Source: Ruminococcaceae bacterium UBA7075 (GTDB lineage: Bacteria > Bacillota > Clostridia > Oscillospirales > Acutalibacteraceae). Taken from it: a DNA stretch of 26,787 nucleotides. A model generated the notes under the pieces. The model had not been told where the DNA came from. It did no database searches and worked only from the letters and a program-made list of their open reading frames with translations. The DNA is taken from the NCBI GenBank assembly GCA_002493635.1, contig DKZL01000025.1, forward strand, positions 1 through 26,787. Direction: 5' to 3'. Shown in pieces: positions 15,933 through 23,780 of the stretch. Every line of letters starts with the position of its first letter. The first letter of the stretch is position 1. The position numbers were made by a program, and so were the translations under genes.

Positions 15933-15940
15933 AATTACAA

Positions 15941-15954
15941 CCGATAGTTTTCGG
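15941..15954 (+). promoter_or_regulatory. 5'-terminal mRNA hairpin shared by two surface-protein genes
   Basis: CCGA-TAGTTT-TCGG, followed by AAAATT and the GGAGGAG ribosome site, starts about 2 bases after the predicted transcript start. The same block occurs at 20593-20604. Confidence 0.55.
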
Positions 15955-15979
15955 AAAATTAATTGGAGGAGTTTCTACA

Positions 15980-16951
15980 ATGAAAAAGAAAATCTTTAGT
16001 CTTATTCTTGCAGTTGTACTTGTTGCTTCTATGATGACAGTAGCAATGGTTAGCGTATCTGCAAGCATAGACGAAAACGGTCGTTATGTACCATCAACAG
16101 AGGATACATACAGATACTATTTCTATATGCCTAATTCATGGAAGAACAGCTACACACAGGATACTATCGCAGGTGTTTATTGGTGGGCAGGTACTGACAA
16201 ATGCAATGAGTTCGGCACTGATGATGATGGCGCTGCTTGGCCGGGTTATGTTGCTCAGCATGAAGCTGATTATAAATACGGTTCAGTTTACTATATTGAC
16301 TGCCCGGATGATGTAGCTACTATCATTTGGAACAACTATGTAAACGGCGGCACCTTTGATAAAGAAACAGGCGAATATCAGTTCTCTAAGGAACAGTATA
16401 CTTCTGCACTGCAGACAGCTGATGTTAACGGTTTAGATGATGCTGAATTATATGCTAACGAAGAGTTATATCCTGATGGTTTAGAAGACTTTGGCGATAT
16501 GATTTATGTTCTTGATTACTCTAAGACACAGGAAAATGCTCTTAACGGCAAGATTACTTGCGTTGGTGAATGGTATTATTACTATGGCGCCGGTAAGTAT
16601 GGTATTCAGCCAACTCTTGAAGAAGCTGAAGCAGCAGGCGCTGTATTTGATTCAGAATATTACCCTGCAATCGACCATGATTCAACACCTGAACTTCCAC
16701 AGCCTTCTGCTACAGAGCCAACAACAGTAGCTCCTACAACAACTGTTGACGGTAATAATGATACTGATGCTACAAAGCCAACAGTAGGCGGTCCTTCAAA
16801 TGATGCTTCAAGTTCAACTAAGGATTCTGCTAATAAGAATGACAACGGAACAGTTCAGACAGGTGATGCTTCTATGGCATTCATCGTACTCTTCTCAGTT
16901 GTAGCAGCAGCCGGCGTAGCAATCTTTGCACGTAAGAAGATTTTTGGTTAA
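15980..16951 (+). CDS. Secreted cell-wall protein with an aromatic-rich putative carbohydrate-binding domain
   Basis: 323 aa. The signal peptide covers 1-28 (cut at VSVSA). Residues 35-230 are very rich in Trp and Tyr: YRYYFYMPNSWKNSY, then AGVYWWAGTDKC, then AAWPGYVAQ, then TIIWNNYVNGG. That layout (strand, W-rich strand, WPG turn) recalls starch-binding modules of the CBM25/26 kind; membership is inferred, not proven. A T/P- and S/N-rich linker (232-292) leads to TVQTGD, a hydrophobic segment and RKK, a sortase-type sorting signal without the usual proline. No catalytic motif is visible, so it would bind substrate at the cell wall. GGAGGAG precedes ATG 15980. Confidence 0.7.
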   Translation: MKKKIFSLILAVVLVASMMTVAMVSVSASIDENGRYVPSTEDTYRYYFYMPNSWKNSYTQDTIAGVYWWAGTDKCNEFGTDDDGAAWPGYVAQHEADYKYGSVYYIDCPDDVATIIWNNYVNGGTFDKETGEYQFSKEQYTSALQTADVNGLDDAELYANEELYPDGLEDFGDMIYVLDYSKTQENALNGKITCVGEWYYYYGAGKYGIQPTLEEAEAAGAVFDSEYYPAIDHDSTPELPQPSATEPTTVAPTTTVDGNNDTDATKPTVGGPSNDASSSTKDSANKNDNGTVQTGDASMAFIVLFSVVAAAGVAIFARKKIFG

Positions 16952-16977
16952 TTTATAATCTGAATTTATGATTATTT

Positions 16978-17006
16978 ACACCCTCTCGTTTGAGAGGGTG
17001 TTTTAC
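16978..17006 (+). terminator. Rho-independent terminator of the 323-aa surface protein gene
   Basis: Perfect 10-bp arms ACACCCTCTC (16978-16987) and GAGAGGGTGT (16992-17001), loop GTTT, then TTTT. The next repeat element begins within the T-run. Confidence 0.9.
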
Positions 17007-17096
17007 TTTATAGGAATTTGCTCGGAAACAGTCGGGCATAGAAGTGAGTTTTTATTTGGTGCCGTCTGCCCGGGTAGGTGCAACCCACCGGTTGCT
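17002..17096 (+). repeat. Dispersed ~95-nt structured repeat, copy with compensatory changes
   Basis: TTTACTTTATAGGAA start, CGGGCA (17033-17038) paired with TGCCCG (17067-17072), and the terminal hairpin GCAACC-CACC-GGTTGC (17080-17095). Against 7155-7170 both sides of the stem have changed together, so pairing is kept. Confidence 0.8.
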
Positions 17097-17129
17097 TGTA
17101 AAATAATATTTAATATGCTATTATATAAT
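17096..17129 (+). promoter_or_regulatory. Possible promoter of the walJ-rlmH-rqcH run
   Basis: TTGTAA (17096-17101), 17 bases, TATTAT (17119-17124), with a second TATAAT at 17124-17129. It begins exactly where the repeat element ends. Confidence 0.35.
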
Positions 17130-17182
17130 ACAGATTATTTATTGACAGAAATATGAAACGGACAAAATAAGGGATGATTGTT

Positions 17183-17971
17183 TTGGCAAGAGTGGTGCCG
17201 CTTTTCAGCGGAAGTAAGGGTAACAGCTACTACATAGGTACATTGAATGAAGGTGTGCTGATTGATGCAGGAAGATCCTGCAAGCAAATTGAGAATGCCA
17301 TGGAGGCAAACGGTCTTAAAATGAGTAATGTTAGTGGAGTATTCATTACCCATGAACATACCGATCATTGCAGTGCGGTCAAGGTGCTTGCAAAGCGGTA
17401 CAACCTTCCCGTTTACGCAAGTCTCGGAACACTGAGAGCGCTTGAGTGCGGCAACAAAATAGCTCTCGGCACGGATACTATATTAATAGAAACCGAAATT
17501 GCAATCGGAAATATGCTTATACAAAGATACGATACTCCCCATGATGCAGCTGAAAGCTGTTGCTTCAGAGTGACGGCTACCGATGGAAAATCAGCTTTGA
17601 TAGCAACCGATATGGGTGTAATGCTCCCTGAAATTCGAACAGCTGCACATCGGAGCGATTTTGTTGTTCTTGAGTCAAATCACGATATAGAAATGCTTAA
17701 GACAGGTATGTACCCTTATCCTTTAAAGCGAAGAATATTATCAGAGAAAGGGCATCTTTCAAATGACGCCTGCGCAAAGGAGCTTGCTGAGCTTGTCAAG
17801 GGTGGAACTCTCAGACTTATGCTTGGGCATCTTAGTGAACAGAACAACACTCCGCGCCTAGCATTTTCAACTTCCGTTTCTGCACTTGAAAATGCCGGGC
17901 TAAAGTTCAGAAGCGATTATACACTTGATATTGCTCCGCCTGAAACACGGGTGCATTCAGTTATTTTTTGA
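17183..17971 (+). CDS. walJ: Metallo-beta-lactamase-fold hydrolase, YycJ/WalJ type
   Basis: 262 aa from TTG 17183, which has AAGGGA at 8-base spacing. ATG 17174 touches that site and is less likely. The metal-binding motif is THEHTDH (His57, His59, Asp61, His62), after the FSGSKGNSYYIG family opening. A second His region follows (DTPHDA), then VLESNHD and LMLGHLSEQN near the C-terminus. YycJ/WalJ proteins are single-domain MBL enzymes linked in Bacillus to the WalRK region and to DNA end processing. No walRK genes are next to it here. It forms a run with rlmH, which starts 12 bases after its stop. Confidence 0.85.
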   Translation: MARVVPLFSGSKGNSYYIGTLNEGVLIDAGRSCKQIENAMEANGLKMSNVSGVFITHEHTDHCSAVKVLAKRYNLPVYASLGTLRALECGNKIALGTDTILIETEIAIGNMLIQRYDTPHDAAESCCFRVTATDGKSALIATDMGVMLPEIRTAAHRSDFVVLESNHDIEMLKTGMYPYPLKRRILSEKGHLSNDACAKELAELVKGGTLRLMLGHLSEQNNTPRLAFSTSVSALENAGLKFRSDYTLDIAPPETRVHSVIF

Positions 17972-17983
17972 TGATGTAAAAAT

Positions 17984-18469
17984 ATGATAAGAATTAATAT
18001 AATATGTATAGGAAAAATTAAAGAAAAATACTTTACAGACGCAATAGCCGAGTATTCAAAACGCTTGACTGCATTCTGCAAATTTGCCATTACAGAGCTT
18101 AATGAAGAAAAAATCCGCAGTAACACACCAAATCAATCACAGATTCAAGAGGTTCTTAATTCTGAGGGTAAACGTATTTTACAGAAGATTGGCACCGGAG
18201 ATTACGTTGTTGCAATGTGTATTGAAGGAAAACTGATGTCAAGCGAAGAGCTTTCTAAGGTTATTGACAATGTAAGTCTGTCGGGCAAAAGTACTGTCGA
18301 TTTTATAATCGGCGGAAGTTACGGACTTAGCAATGAGGTTAAGAGTAGGGCAAATCTGAAACTTTCAATGAGCAAAATGACCTTTCCTCACCAGATGGCA
18401 CGAATGATTCTGAGTGAGCAGGTTTATCGTGCGTTTGAAATTTCTTCAAACGGCAAATACCATAAGTAA
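17984..18469 (+). CDS. rlmH: 23S rRNA pseudouridine1915 N3-methyltransferase
   Basis: 161 aa, the standard RlmH length. SPOUT-fold signature is FIIGGSYGLSNEVK (107-120), and the C-terminal SAM-binding knot ends with MTFPHQMARMILSEQVYRAFEISSNGKYHK-type sequence (from about 132). It methylates pseudouridine 1915 in helix 69 of 23S rRNA on assembled ribosomes. No clear ribosome binding site precedes ATG 17984, so translation may depend on coupling to walJ, which ends 12 bases upstream. Confidence 0.95.
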   Translation: MIRINIICIGKIKEKYFTDAIAEYSKRLTAFCKFAITELNEEKIRSNTPNQSQIQEVLNSEGKRILQKIGTGDYVVAMCIEGKLMSSEELSKVIDNVSLSGKSTVDFIIGGSYGLSNEVKSRANLKLSMSKMTFPHQMARMILSEQVYRAFEISSNGKYHK

Positions 18470-18509
18470 TACTAATAGATACATAAAATTACGTTAAAAG
18501 GAGATTCAT

Positions 18510-20246
18510 ATGGCACTTGACGGTATATTTCTGCGGCATATAAAAAGTGAGATAGAATCTGTGGCACTCGGTGCAAGGGTTTCTCAGATTTATCAGCCAA
18601 ACAGAGAAGAGCTTGTTTTTGCATTGCGCACTATGAATGGCAACAAAAAGCTTTTGATGTCTGCAAGGGCTAATTCTCCGAGAGTTAATTTTTGTACAAC
18701 CACTCCTGAAAATCCTGCACAGCCTCCGATGTTCTGTATGCTTCTTCGCAAGCGCATAGGTGGAGGTAAGCTTGTTGCTGTTCGTCAGATGGATTGCGAC
18801 AGAGTGATTTTTTTTGATTTTGAGTGTATCAATGAGCTTGGCGACACGGTGATGATCACCGTAGTATGCGAAATTATGGGGATGTACAGCAATGTAATTG
18901 TGGTAAATTCCGATGGAGTTATAATTGATTCGCTTAAACGTGTTGATATGACGATGAGCAGCCGACGACTTGTTTTGCCTAATATAATGTATGAACTGCC
19001 TGAACCACAGGAAAAACTTAACATTGTTGAGACTGATGTTGATGAAATTGCTTTTAAGCTCAGAAATCTTGAAAGTGAAATGCCTCTTAACAAAGCTCTT
19101 TTGCGTGTGATACAGGGTGTTTCGCCAGTGATTTGCCGTGAAATTGAGCATAAGGTTATGGAGGGAGCAACGAATCTTATAGAGGGCGTACTGTATGACA
19201 AGCTTATTTCAGAATTAAAAACGATGAAAGAAATTGCCGAAAACTGTTCGGGACAACCTTGCGTAATTTATCGTGAGGACGGAAAACCAATGGATTTCAG
19301 CTTTATGCCGATAAGCCAGTATGGCGGTTTTGCGAAGATTGAATACTTTGACAGCTTTTCGGGCTTGCTCGACGCTTTCTATGATGCCCGTGATACAAAG
19401 GAGCGTATGCGTGTAAAATCACAAAGCCTCGTGAAGCTTTTAACTAATATATCGGAACGGATTGCACGCAAACTCAGCAAACAGCAAACAGAACTTAAAA
19501 ATTGTGAAAATCGGGAGCAGCTTCGTATTTGCGGTGATCTTTTACAAGCAAATCTATATCGTATTGAGCGAGGCGCAGAATATGTTGATGTTGAAAATTT
19601 CTATGATGAAAATTACGGAACTTTGCGTATAAAGCTTAATCCAGCCATATCACCTGCTGCGAATGCTCAGAAATTTTATAAGGATTATCAGAAAGCGAAA
19701 AATGCTGAAAATGTTCTGACCGAGCAAATAAAAAAAGGACATAATGAACTTTTGTATGTTGAATCAGTGCTGGACACGGTTATGAGAGCAGAGAATGAGC
19801 GTGATTTAGCTCAGATACGTGATGAACTTACAGAGCAGGGTTATTTGCATCGTCAAAAGGGCAAACAGAAAAATTCGGCAGCGCTTCCTCCTTATGAATT
19901 TGTTTCAAGTGACGGCTTTAAAATTCTGGTTGGAAGAAACAACAGACAAAATGATAAGCTTACGTTAAAAATGGCAGGAAAAAATGACATATGGCTGCAT
20001 ACCAAAGATATTCACGGTTCGCACGCAGTTGTTTTTGCAGATGGCAGAGAGGTGAGCGATACTGCAATCTATGAGGCGGCACGCATTGCAGCATATCACA
20101 GCAAAGCTCAGAACAGCAGCAGAGTACCTGTGGATTACACATTAATCAAATATGTCAGCAAGCCAAACGGTGCAAAGCCGGGAATGGTGATTTATGTTAA
20201 TAACAAAACCTTATATGTCAATCCGTTTAACGGTATTGAAAATTAA
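18510..20246 (+). CDS. rqcH: NFACT-family ribosome quality control factor RqcH (FbpA-like)
   Basis: 578 aa, full-length. The NFACT-N domain is at the start (GARVSQIYQPNREELVFALR, then FCMLLRKRIGGGKL), a long coiled-coil middle lies at about 280-430, and the NFACT-R domain follows with NDIWLHTKDIHGSH (about 492-505). RqcH binds stalled 50S subunits and adds C-terminal alanine tails to the nascent chain, marking it for degradation. Older annotation calls this family fibronectin-binding protein; the cytoplasmic role is the better-supported one. AAAAGGAGATTCAT precedes ATG 18510. The gene follows rlmH by 40 bases, giving a ribosome-related pair. Confidence 0.93.
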   Translation: MALDGIFLRHIKSEIESVALGARVSQIYQPNREELVFALRTMNGNKKLLMSARANSPRVNFCTTTPENPAQPPMFCMLLRKRIGGGKLVAVRQMDCDRVIFFDFECINELGDTVMITVVCEIMGMYSNVIVVNSDGVIIDSLKRVDMTMSSRRLVLPNIMYELPEPQEKLNIVETDVDEIAFKLRNLESEMPLNKALLRVIQGVSPVICREIEHKVMEGATNLIEGVLYDKLISELKTMKEIAENCSGQPCVIYREDGKPMDFSFMPISQYGGFAKIEYFDSFSGLLDAFYDARDTKERMRVKSQSLVKLLTNISERIARKLSKQQTELKNCENREQLRICGDLLQANLYRIERGAEYVDVENFYDENYGTLRIKLNPAISPAANAQKFYKDYQKAKNAENVLTEQIKKGHNELLYVESVLDTVMRAENERDLAQIRDELTEQGYLHRQKGKQKNSAALPPYEFVSSDGFKILVGRNNRQNDKLTLKMAGKNDIWLHTKDIHGSHAVVFADGREVSDTAIYEAARIAAYHSKAQNSSRVPVDYTLIKYVSKPNGAKPGMVIYVNNKTLYVNPFNGIEN

Positions 20247-20556
20247 TATGATGAATTTAACCAATTTTTTATAGGAGCGAGAATAATAGACATAATTGAT
20301 TGTAGATTTAGCCATAATGTTATACTATTATGCCGAATAGCCGAACTCAAAAAAATATAAAGTAAATATAAAACAAAAATATAGCACAAATTTATACGTT
20401 TATTTTTGTGATATATTATAAATACTCTATAATAATTTGAATTATTTGTATATTGTTGCGATAAATATTAATTTCCTTAGGTGAAAATATACGAAAATAA
20501 TAGTATTTTTACCTTACATTTACATATTGTGTTCAAAACTTTTTTAGCTAAAGTAC
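20247..20556. other. AT-rich intergenic region, nothing recognised
   Basis: About 310 bases of very AT-rich DNA. No frame with a ribosome site, no repeat copy and no clear terminator was found after rqcH. The promoter of the 909-aa protein begins at its right end. Confidence 0.5.
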
Positions 20557-20585
20557 TTGATTTTTGTCATTAATTATAATATAAT
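20557..20585 (+). promoter_or_regulatory. Promoter of the 909-aa surface protein
   Basis: TTGATT (20557-20562), 17 bases, TATAAT (20580-20585). It matches the promoter at 15904-15932 in both boxes, spacing and flanks (TTGATTTTTG in both). Confidence 0.75.
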
Positions 20586-20592
20586 ATTTATA

Positions 20593-20604
20593 CCGATATC
20601 TCGG
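20593..20604 (+). promoter_or_regulatory. 5'-terminal mRNA hairpin, second copy
   Basis: CCGA-TATC-TCGG followed by AAAATT and AGGGAGG, expected to begin at the first bases of the transcript. The stem and downstream bases equal those at 15941-15960. Confidence 0.55.
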
Positions 20605-20628
20605 AAAATTTTTAGGGAGGAACATAAA

Positions 20629-23358
20629 ATGTCCAAAAAAATTATCAGCTTGTTATTAGCTGTAATGCTTACTGTATCAATGGTAGCCGTTGCTGCAGTC
20701 AGCGTATCAGCTGAAACAGGCGAAGGCGCAACTTATGTTGTAGCAGGTTCAGAAGAAGTTTTTGGTGTTAAATGGGACTTTAATGCTGAAACAGCTTCAA
20801 GCAATGTTATGACAGAAGTTGATGGTGTTTACACACTTACAGTTGAAGATGTACCGGAATTCACAAACGCACAGTTCAAGATCGGTACAAACGGTATTGA
20901 CGGTACAGATTGTATCGGTAAGGGTGCAGACGGTGCTGTTAGCACAGCTCCGGACGCATTTAACTTTGCATTCAATGTTACTGCTCCTTGTGATGTAACA
21001 ATCACATATAATCCAGCAACAAATGAAGTTAAATATTCAGGTGAATTTGTAACTGAGTATGCTTTCAGCGTTGATACATTAAGAGCAGTTGGTAACGGCG
21101 GTTCAGGTTTCCTTAACGATGTTGCATGGGATCCTGCAGCTGACGAAAACCTTATGGAGCAGATTGCACCGGGTGTATATCAGATCGTTATGACAGATGT
21201 TGAGTATTATCCAAATGCTCAGCTCAAGTTTGCAGCTGACGGTTCTTGGGGAACTAACTGGGGCGGTACGTTTGCAGGCTTTGATGTAGAAACAGACGCT
21301 GTTTATAACGCTGCTGATAACATCACATTTGACATTGGTGAAGATGATGACAACTACTACAAAGTAACAGTTACTCTTGACCTTTCAGGTTTTGATCCTG
21401 CAACAAACTCAGGTGCTAAGTTTACAATTTCACAGGAAGTTCAGAGCGATGAGCCGATTCCTACAGATCCTGTAGAAACAACAGCTCCTGTTGAGACAAC
21501 AGCTCCTGTAGAAACAACAGCTCCTGTTGAGACAACAGCTCCTGCAGCAGATTCACTTACAGTAAATGCTACATCTAACTTCTTCTCAAAAGTTGAAGCT
21601 AAGTACAATGCTGATACAAAAAGAGTAAGAGTTTCTTATTATCTTGAAAGTGATAAGAATATCCTTAACTTCCAGTTTGGTACAAAGGATGTTACAACTA
21701 CAGTAATCGACGGTATTACTTATGATCCTGAAGTTCTTAAGGTAGCTGATGATTGGACAAATAAGAAGACAGTTCCAATGTTAGGCGGTATAGCTGGTTG
21801 TGCAATCAACCTTAAGGGTATTTCTGGTTCAATTAAGCTTAACGGTTCAAACCTTAACCTTTGGGAAGTAAAATCTGATGTACCTTTTATTCAGGTTGAA
21901 TTTGAGGTTCTTGATATTACAGGCAAGGGCGCAGTAACAACAACAATCGGTTGCGAACTTGAATCAATGATCGTTGCAAATATTGATGAGAACAATCCAA
22001 ATGAATTAGTTGATCCTAAAACTGAGGATTATCTTGTAAGAGACAAGATTGTTAACGAAGCTAATGTGGCAAAGAACAATGTTAAGGCTACAACAACTCT
22101 TTGGCCTGAGTCTCCTGTTCCAACAACTCCAGTTCCAACAACAACAGAGGAACCAGTTCCAACAACAACAGAGCCAGTTCCAACAACAACAGAGGAACCA
22201 GTTCCAACAACAACTGAGCCAGTTCCAACAACAACAGAGGAACCAGTTCCAACAACAACAGAGGAACCAGTTCCAACAACAACAGAGCCGGTTCCAACAA
22301 CAACTGAGCCGGTTCCTACAACAACAGAGCCAGTTCCAACAACAACAGAGCCAGTTCCTACAACAACAGTTGCAGGTAATGTAATTACTGCTAACTCTAA
22401 CTTCTTACCAACCGATACTTATGATGCAAAGGTTGGCGAAGTTGTAGATGTTGAATATTCATTTAATGCAAATGTATTTGCAACACAGTGGAAACTCAAT
22501 TACGATCCTACAGTTCTTGAGCTTGTAACAACAACTAACTTTATGCCACAGATGACAACAGGTGCTGACTATAATGCAGAGGTACTTGGTGTTGTTGAAG
22601 GTTCAGCTTCTAACCTTGGTCTTTACAATGTAACAGCTGACGCTCCATTCGTTGGTGCACAGTTTAAGAAGATTGCTGAAGGCGATACTACTGTAACACT
22701 TATTCTTTCAGTTCTTGAAACAGCTGAATTGAACGAAGATGGTACAATTAATGAGGATTCACAGGTTCGTGTTGTATTCAATGGTCAGGTTGCTGAAGAG
22801 GTTACTACTGTTACAGATCTTAAGACAGTAATTAAGCCTGCTTCTGAAGTACCAACAACAACAGAGCCGGTTCCAACAACAACAGAGCCAGTTCCAACAA
22901 CAACTGAGCCTGTTCCAACAACAACAGAGCCTGTTCCAACAACAACAGAGCCAGTTCCAACAACAACTGAGCCTGTTCCAACAACAACTGAGCCGGTTCC
23001 AACAACAACAGAGCCAGTTCCAACAACAACAGAGCCTGTTCCAACAACAACAGAGCCAGTTCCAACAACAACTGAGCCAGTTCCAACAACAACAGAGCCT
23101 GTTCCAACAACAACAGCTCCTGCTACAACAGTAGCACCTACTACAGTTGATCAGGAAGTTCCAACACAGCCTGCAACAGATAAGAGCAGCTCAACTGCTG
23201 ACACACCAAAGTCTACAGCAGACACACCTAATGGTACAACCAGCGGTGGTAACGGTACAGTTCAGACAGGTGATGCTTCTATGGCTATCATCATTCTCTC
23301 AGTTCTTGTTGCTGGTACAGCAGTAATGTTCGTACTCAGAAAGAGAGAAATGTTCTAA
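20629..23358 (+). CDS. Modular cell-wall scaffold-like protein: two binding-type modules, two cohesin-like domains
   Basis: 909 aa from ATG 20629 (AGGGAGG upstream; codons before it are the promoter). Signal peptide 1-28. Two related beta-sandwich modules follow (about 30-140 and 145-272), each with G-x-x-W, an aromatic-rich core and a GVY-T/Q turn, as in X25/SusE-like starch-binding modules of amylopullulanases. PVETTA linker 276-309. Cohesin-like domain 1 is at 310-490 (ITYDPEVLKVADD). Linker 494-583 holds eleven PVPTTT units. Cohesin-like domain 2 is at 584-739 (LNYDPTVLELV). Linker 741-834 holds twelve PVPTTTE units. A Ser/Thr-rich stalk leads to TVQTGD, a hydrophobic segment and RKRE, a sortase-type anchor. 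No catalytic residues are evident. It is probably a wall-displayed scaffold that binds polysaccharide and docks enzymes; the domain identities are inferred. Confidence 0.7.
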   Translation: MSKKIISLLLAVMLTVSMVAVAAVSVSAETGEGATYVVAGSEEVFGVKWDFNAETASSNVMTEVDGVYTLTVEDVPEFTNAQFKIGTNGIDGTDCIGKGADGAVSTAPDAFNFAFNVTAPCDVTITYNPATNEVKYSGEFVTEYAFSVDTLRAVGNGGSGFLNDVAWDPAADENLMEQIAPGVYQIVMTDVEYYPNAQLKFAADGSWGTNWGGTFAGFDVETDAVYNAADNITFDIGEDDDNYYKVTVTLDLSGFDPATNSGAKFTISQEVQSDEPIPTDPVETTAPVETTAPVETTAPVETTAPAADSLTVNATSNFFSKVEAKYNADTKRVRVSYYLESDKNILNFQFGTKDVTTTVIDGITYDPEVLKVADDWTNKKTVPMLGGIAGCAINLKGISGSIKLNGSNLNLWEVKSDVPFIQVEFEVLDITGKGAVTTTIGCELESMIVANIDENNPNELVDPKTEDYLVRDKIVNEANVAKNNVKATTTLWPESPVPTTPVPTTTEEPVPTTTEPVPTTTEEPVPTTTEPVPTTTEEPVPTTTEEPVPTTTEPVPTTTEPVPTTTEPVPTTTEPVPTTTVAGNVITANSNFLPTDTYDAKVGEVVDVEYSFNANVFATQWKLNYDPTVLELVTTTNFMPQMTTGADYNAEVLGVVEGSASNLGLYNVTADAPFVGAQFKKIAEGDTTVTLILSVLETAELNEDGTINEDSQVRVVFNGQVAEEVTTVTDLKTVIKPASEVPTTTEPVPTTTEPVPTTTEPVPTTTEPVPTTTEPVPTTTEPVPTTTEPVPTTTEPVPTTTEPVPTTTEPVPTTTEPVPTTTEPVPTTTAPATTVAPTTVDQEVPTQPATDKSSSTADTPKSTADTPNGTTSGGNGTVQTGDASMAIIILSVLVAGTAVMFVLRKREMF
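21454..21555 (+). repeat. PVETTA linker repeat in the 909-aa protein
   Basis: Four consecutive 18-base units encode PVETTA, with alternating GTA GAA and GTT GAG codons. The alternation suggests duplication of a two-unit block. Confidence 0.8.
22108..22376 (+). repeat. PVPTTTE(E) linker repeat, first tract
   Basis: Eleven full PVPTTT units after a partial one, separated by E or EE (21- and 24-base units). The EE units occur only in the first half of the tract. Confidence 0.9.
22849..23118 (+). repeat. PVPTTTE linker repeat, second tract
   Basis: One EVPTTTE followed by twelve 21-base PVPTTT units (22867-23118), all with the single-E form. Units differ mainly at the Pro codon (CCG, CCA or CCT) and the last Thr codon (ACA or ACT). 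Confidence 0.9.
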
Positions 23359-23394
23359 TTGAACTTAACTTAATTATTTCATAATAATTGCAAT

Positions 23395-23425
23395 GGGCTG
23401 ACCTTTTGGTCAGCCCTATTTGTTT
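23395..23425 (+). terminator. Rho-independent terminator of the 909-aa protein gene
   Basis: Perfect 9-bp arms GGGCTGACC (23395-23403) and GGTCAGCCC (23408-23416), loop TTTT, then TATTTGTTT. Confidence 0.88.
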
Positions 23426-23780
23426 ATATCTTAAGTAATTTGACTTTTATGCTATTGAATAATATATGTTTTTGTTATATAATTTTTATTAAATAAGTGG
23501 CAATACGCTGTTATTAATTAAAACAAGTAACGGCAAAAGAGGTGTTTTACTTATAATCTTACAATTTTGACTTAGCATAATATTTTGTAAGTCTGTTTTG
23601 GAAGAAATAATTCTCTTGCAAATGCAATGATTTTGCGTATTGACTCAAATGCATAACTTTTGATCTGATTTTAAAACCAAAGTTATGTTTAGATATTTCA
23701 GTATTTTTTAATTATTATTTTAAGTATTATGTAAATTTGTATTATGTAAATTTTATTAAATTTATAATAGGTGTGGTAGT
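23426..23780. other. AT-rich intergenic region with short repeats before the HD gene
   Basis: It holds a 9-bp inverted repeat, CATAACTTT (23652-23660) with AAAGTTATG (23679-23687). A perfect 15-bp tandem repeat (GTATTATGTAAATTT at 23724-23738 and 23739-23753) ends 27 bases before the ATG at 23781. Either could be regulatory; nothing else is recognised. Confidence 0.5.

Noticed and set aside
18489..19201. Long minus-strand frames opposite rqcH
   Set aside because: They are shadows of the well-supported rqcH gene with low-complexity, basic translations.
20557..20628. Upstream start for the 909-aa protein at 20557
   Set aside because: These codons are the promoter and 5' hairpin; ATG 20629 has a strong ribosome site and gives a normal signal peptide.
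22088..23113. Leu-rich open frames on the minus strand and Gln-rich frames on the plus strand over the PVPTTTE tracts
   Set aside because: They are other-frame readings of the 21-base repeats, have no ribosome site and no family resemblance.
22108..23118. Regular repeats resembling a CRISPR array
   Set aside because: The units are contiguous without spacers and lie in frame inside a secreted protein; no cas genes are present.
20716..23250. Dockerin module in the surface proteins
   Set aside because: No paired calcium-binding loop repeats typical of dockerins are present; the C-termini are wall-anchoring or membrane segments.
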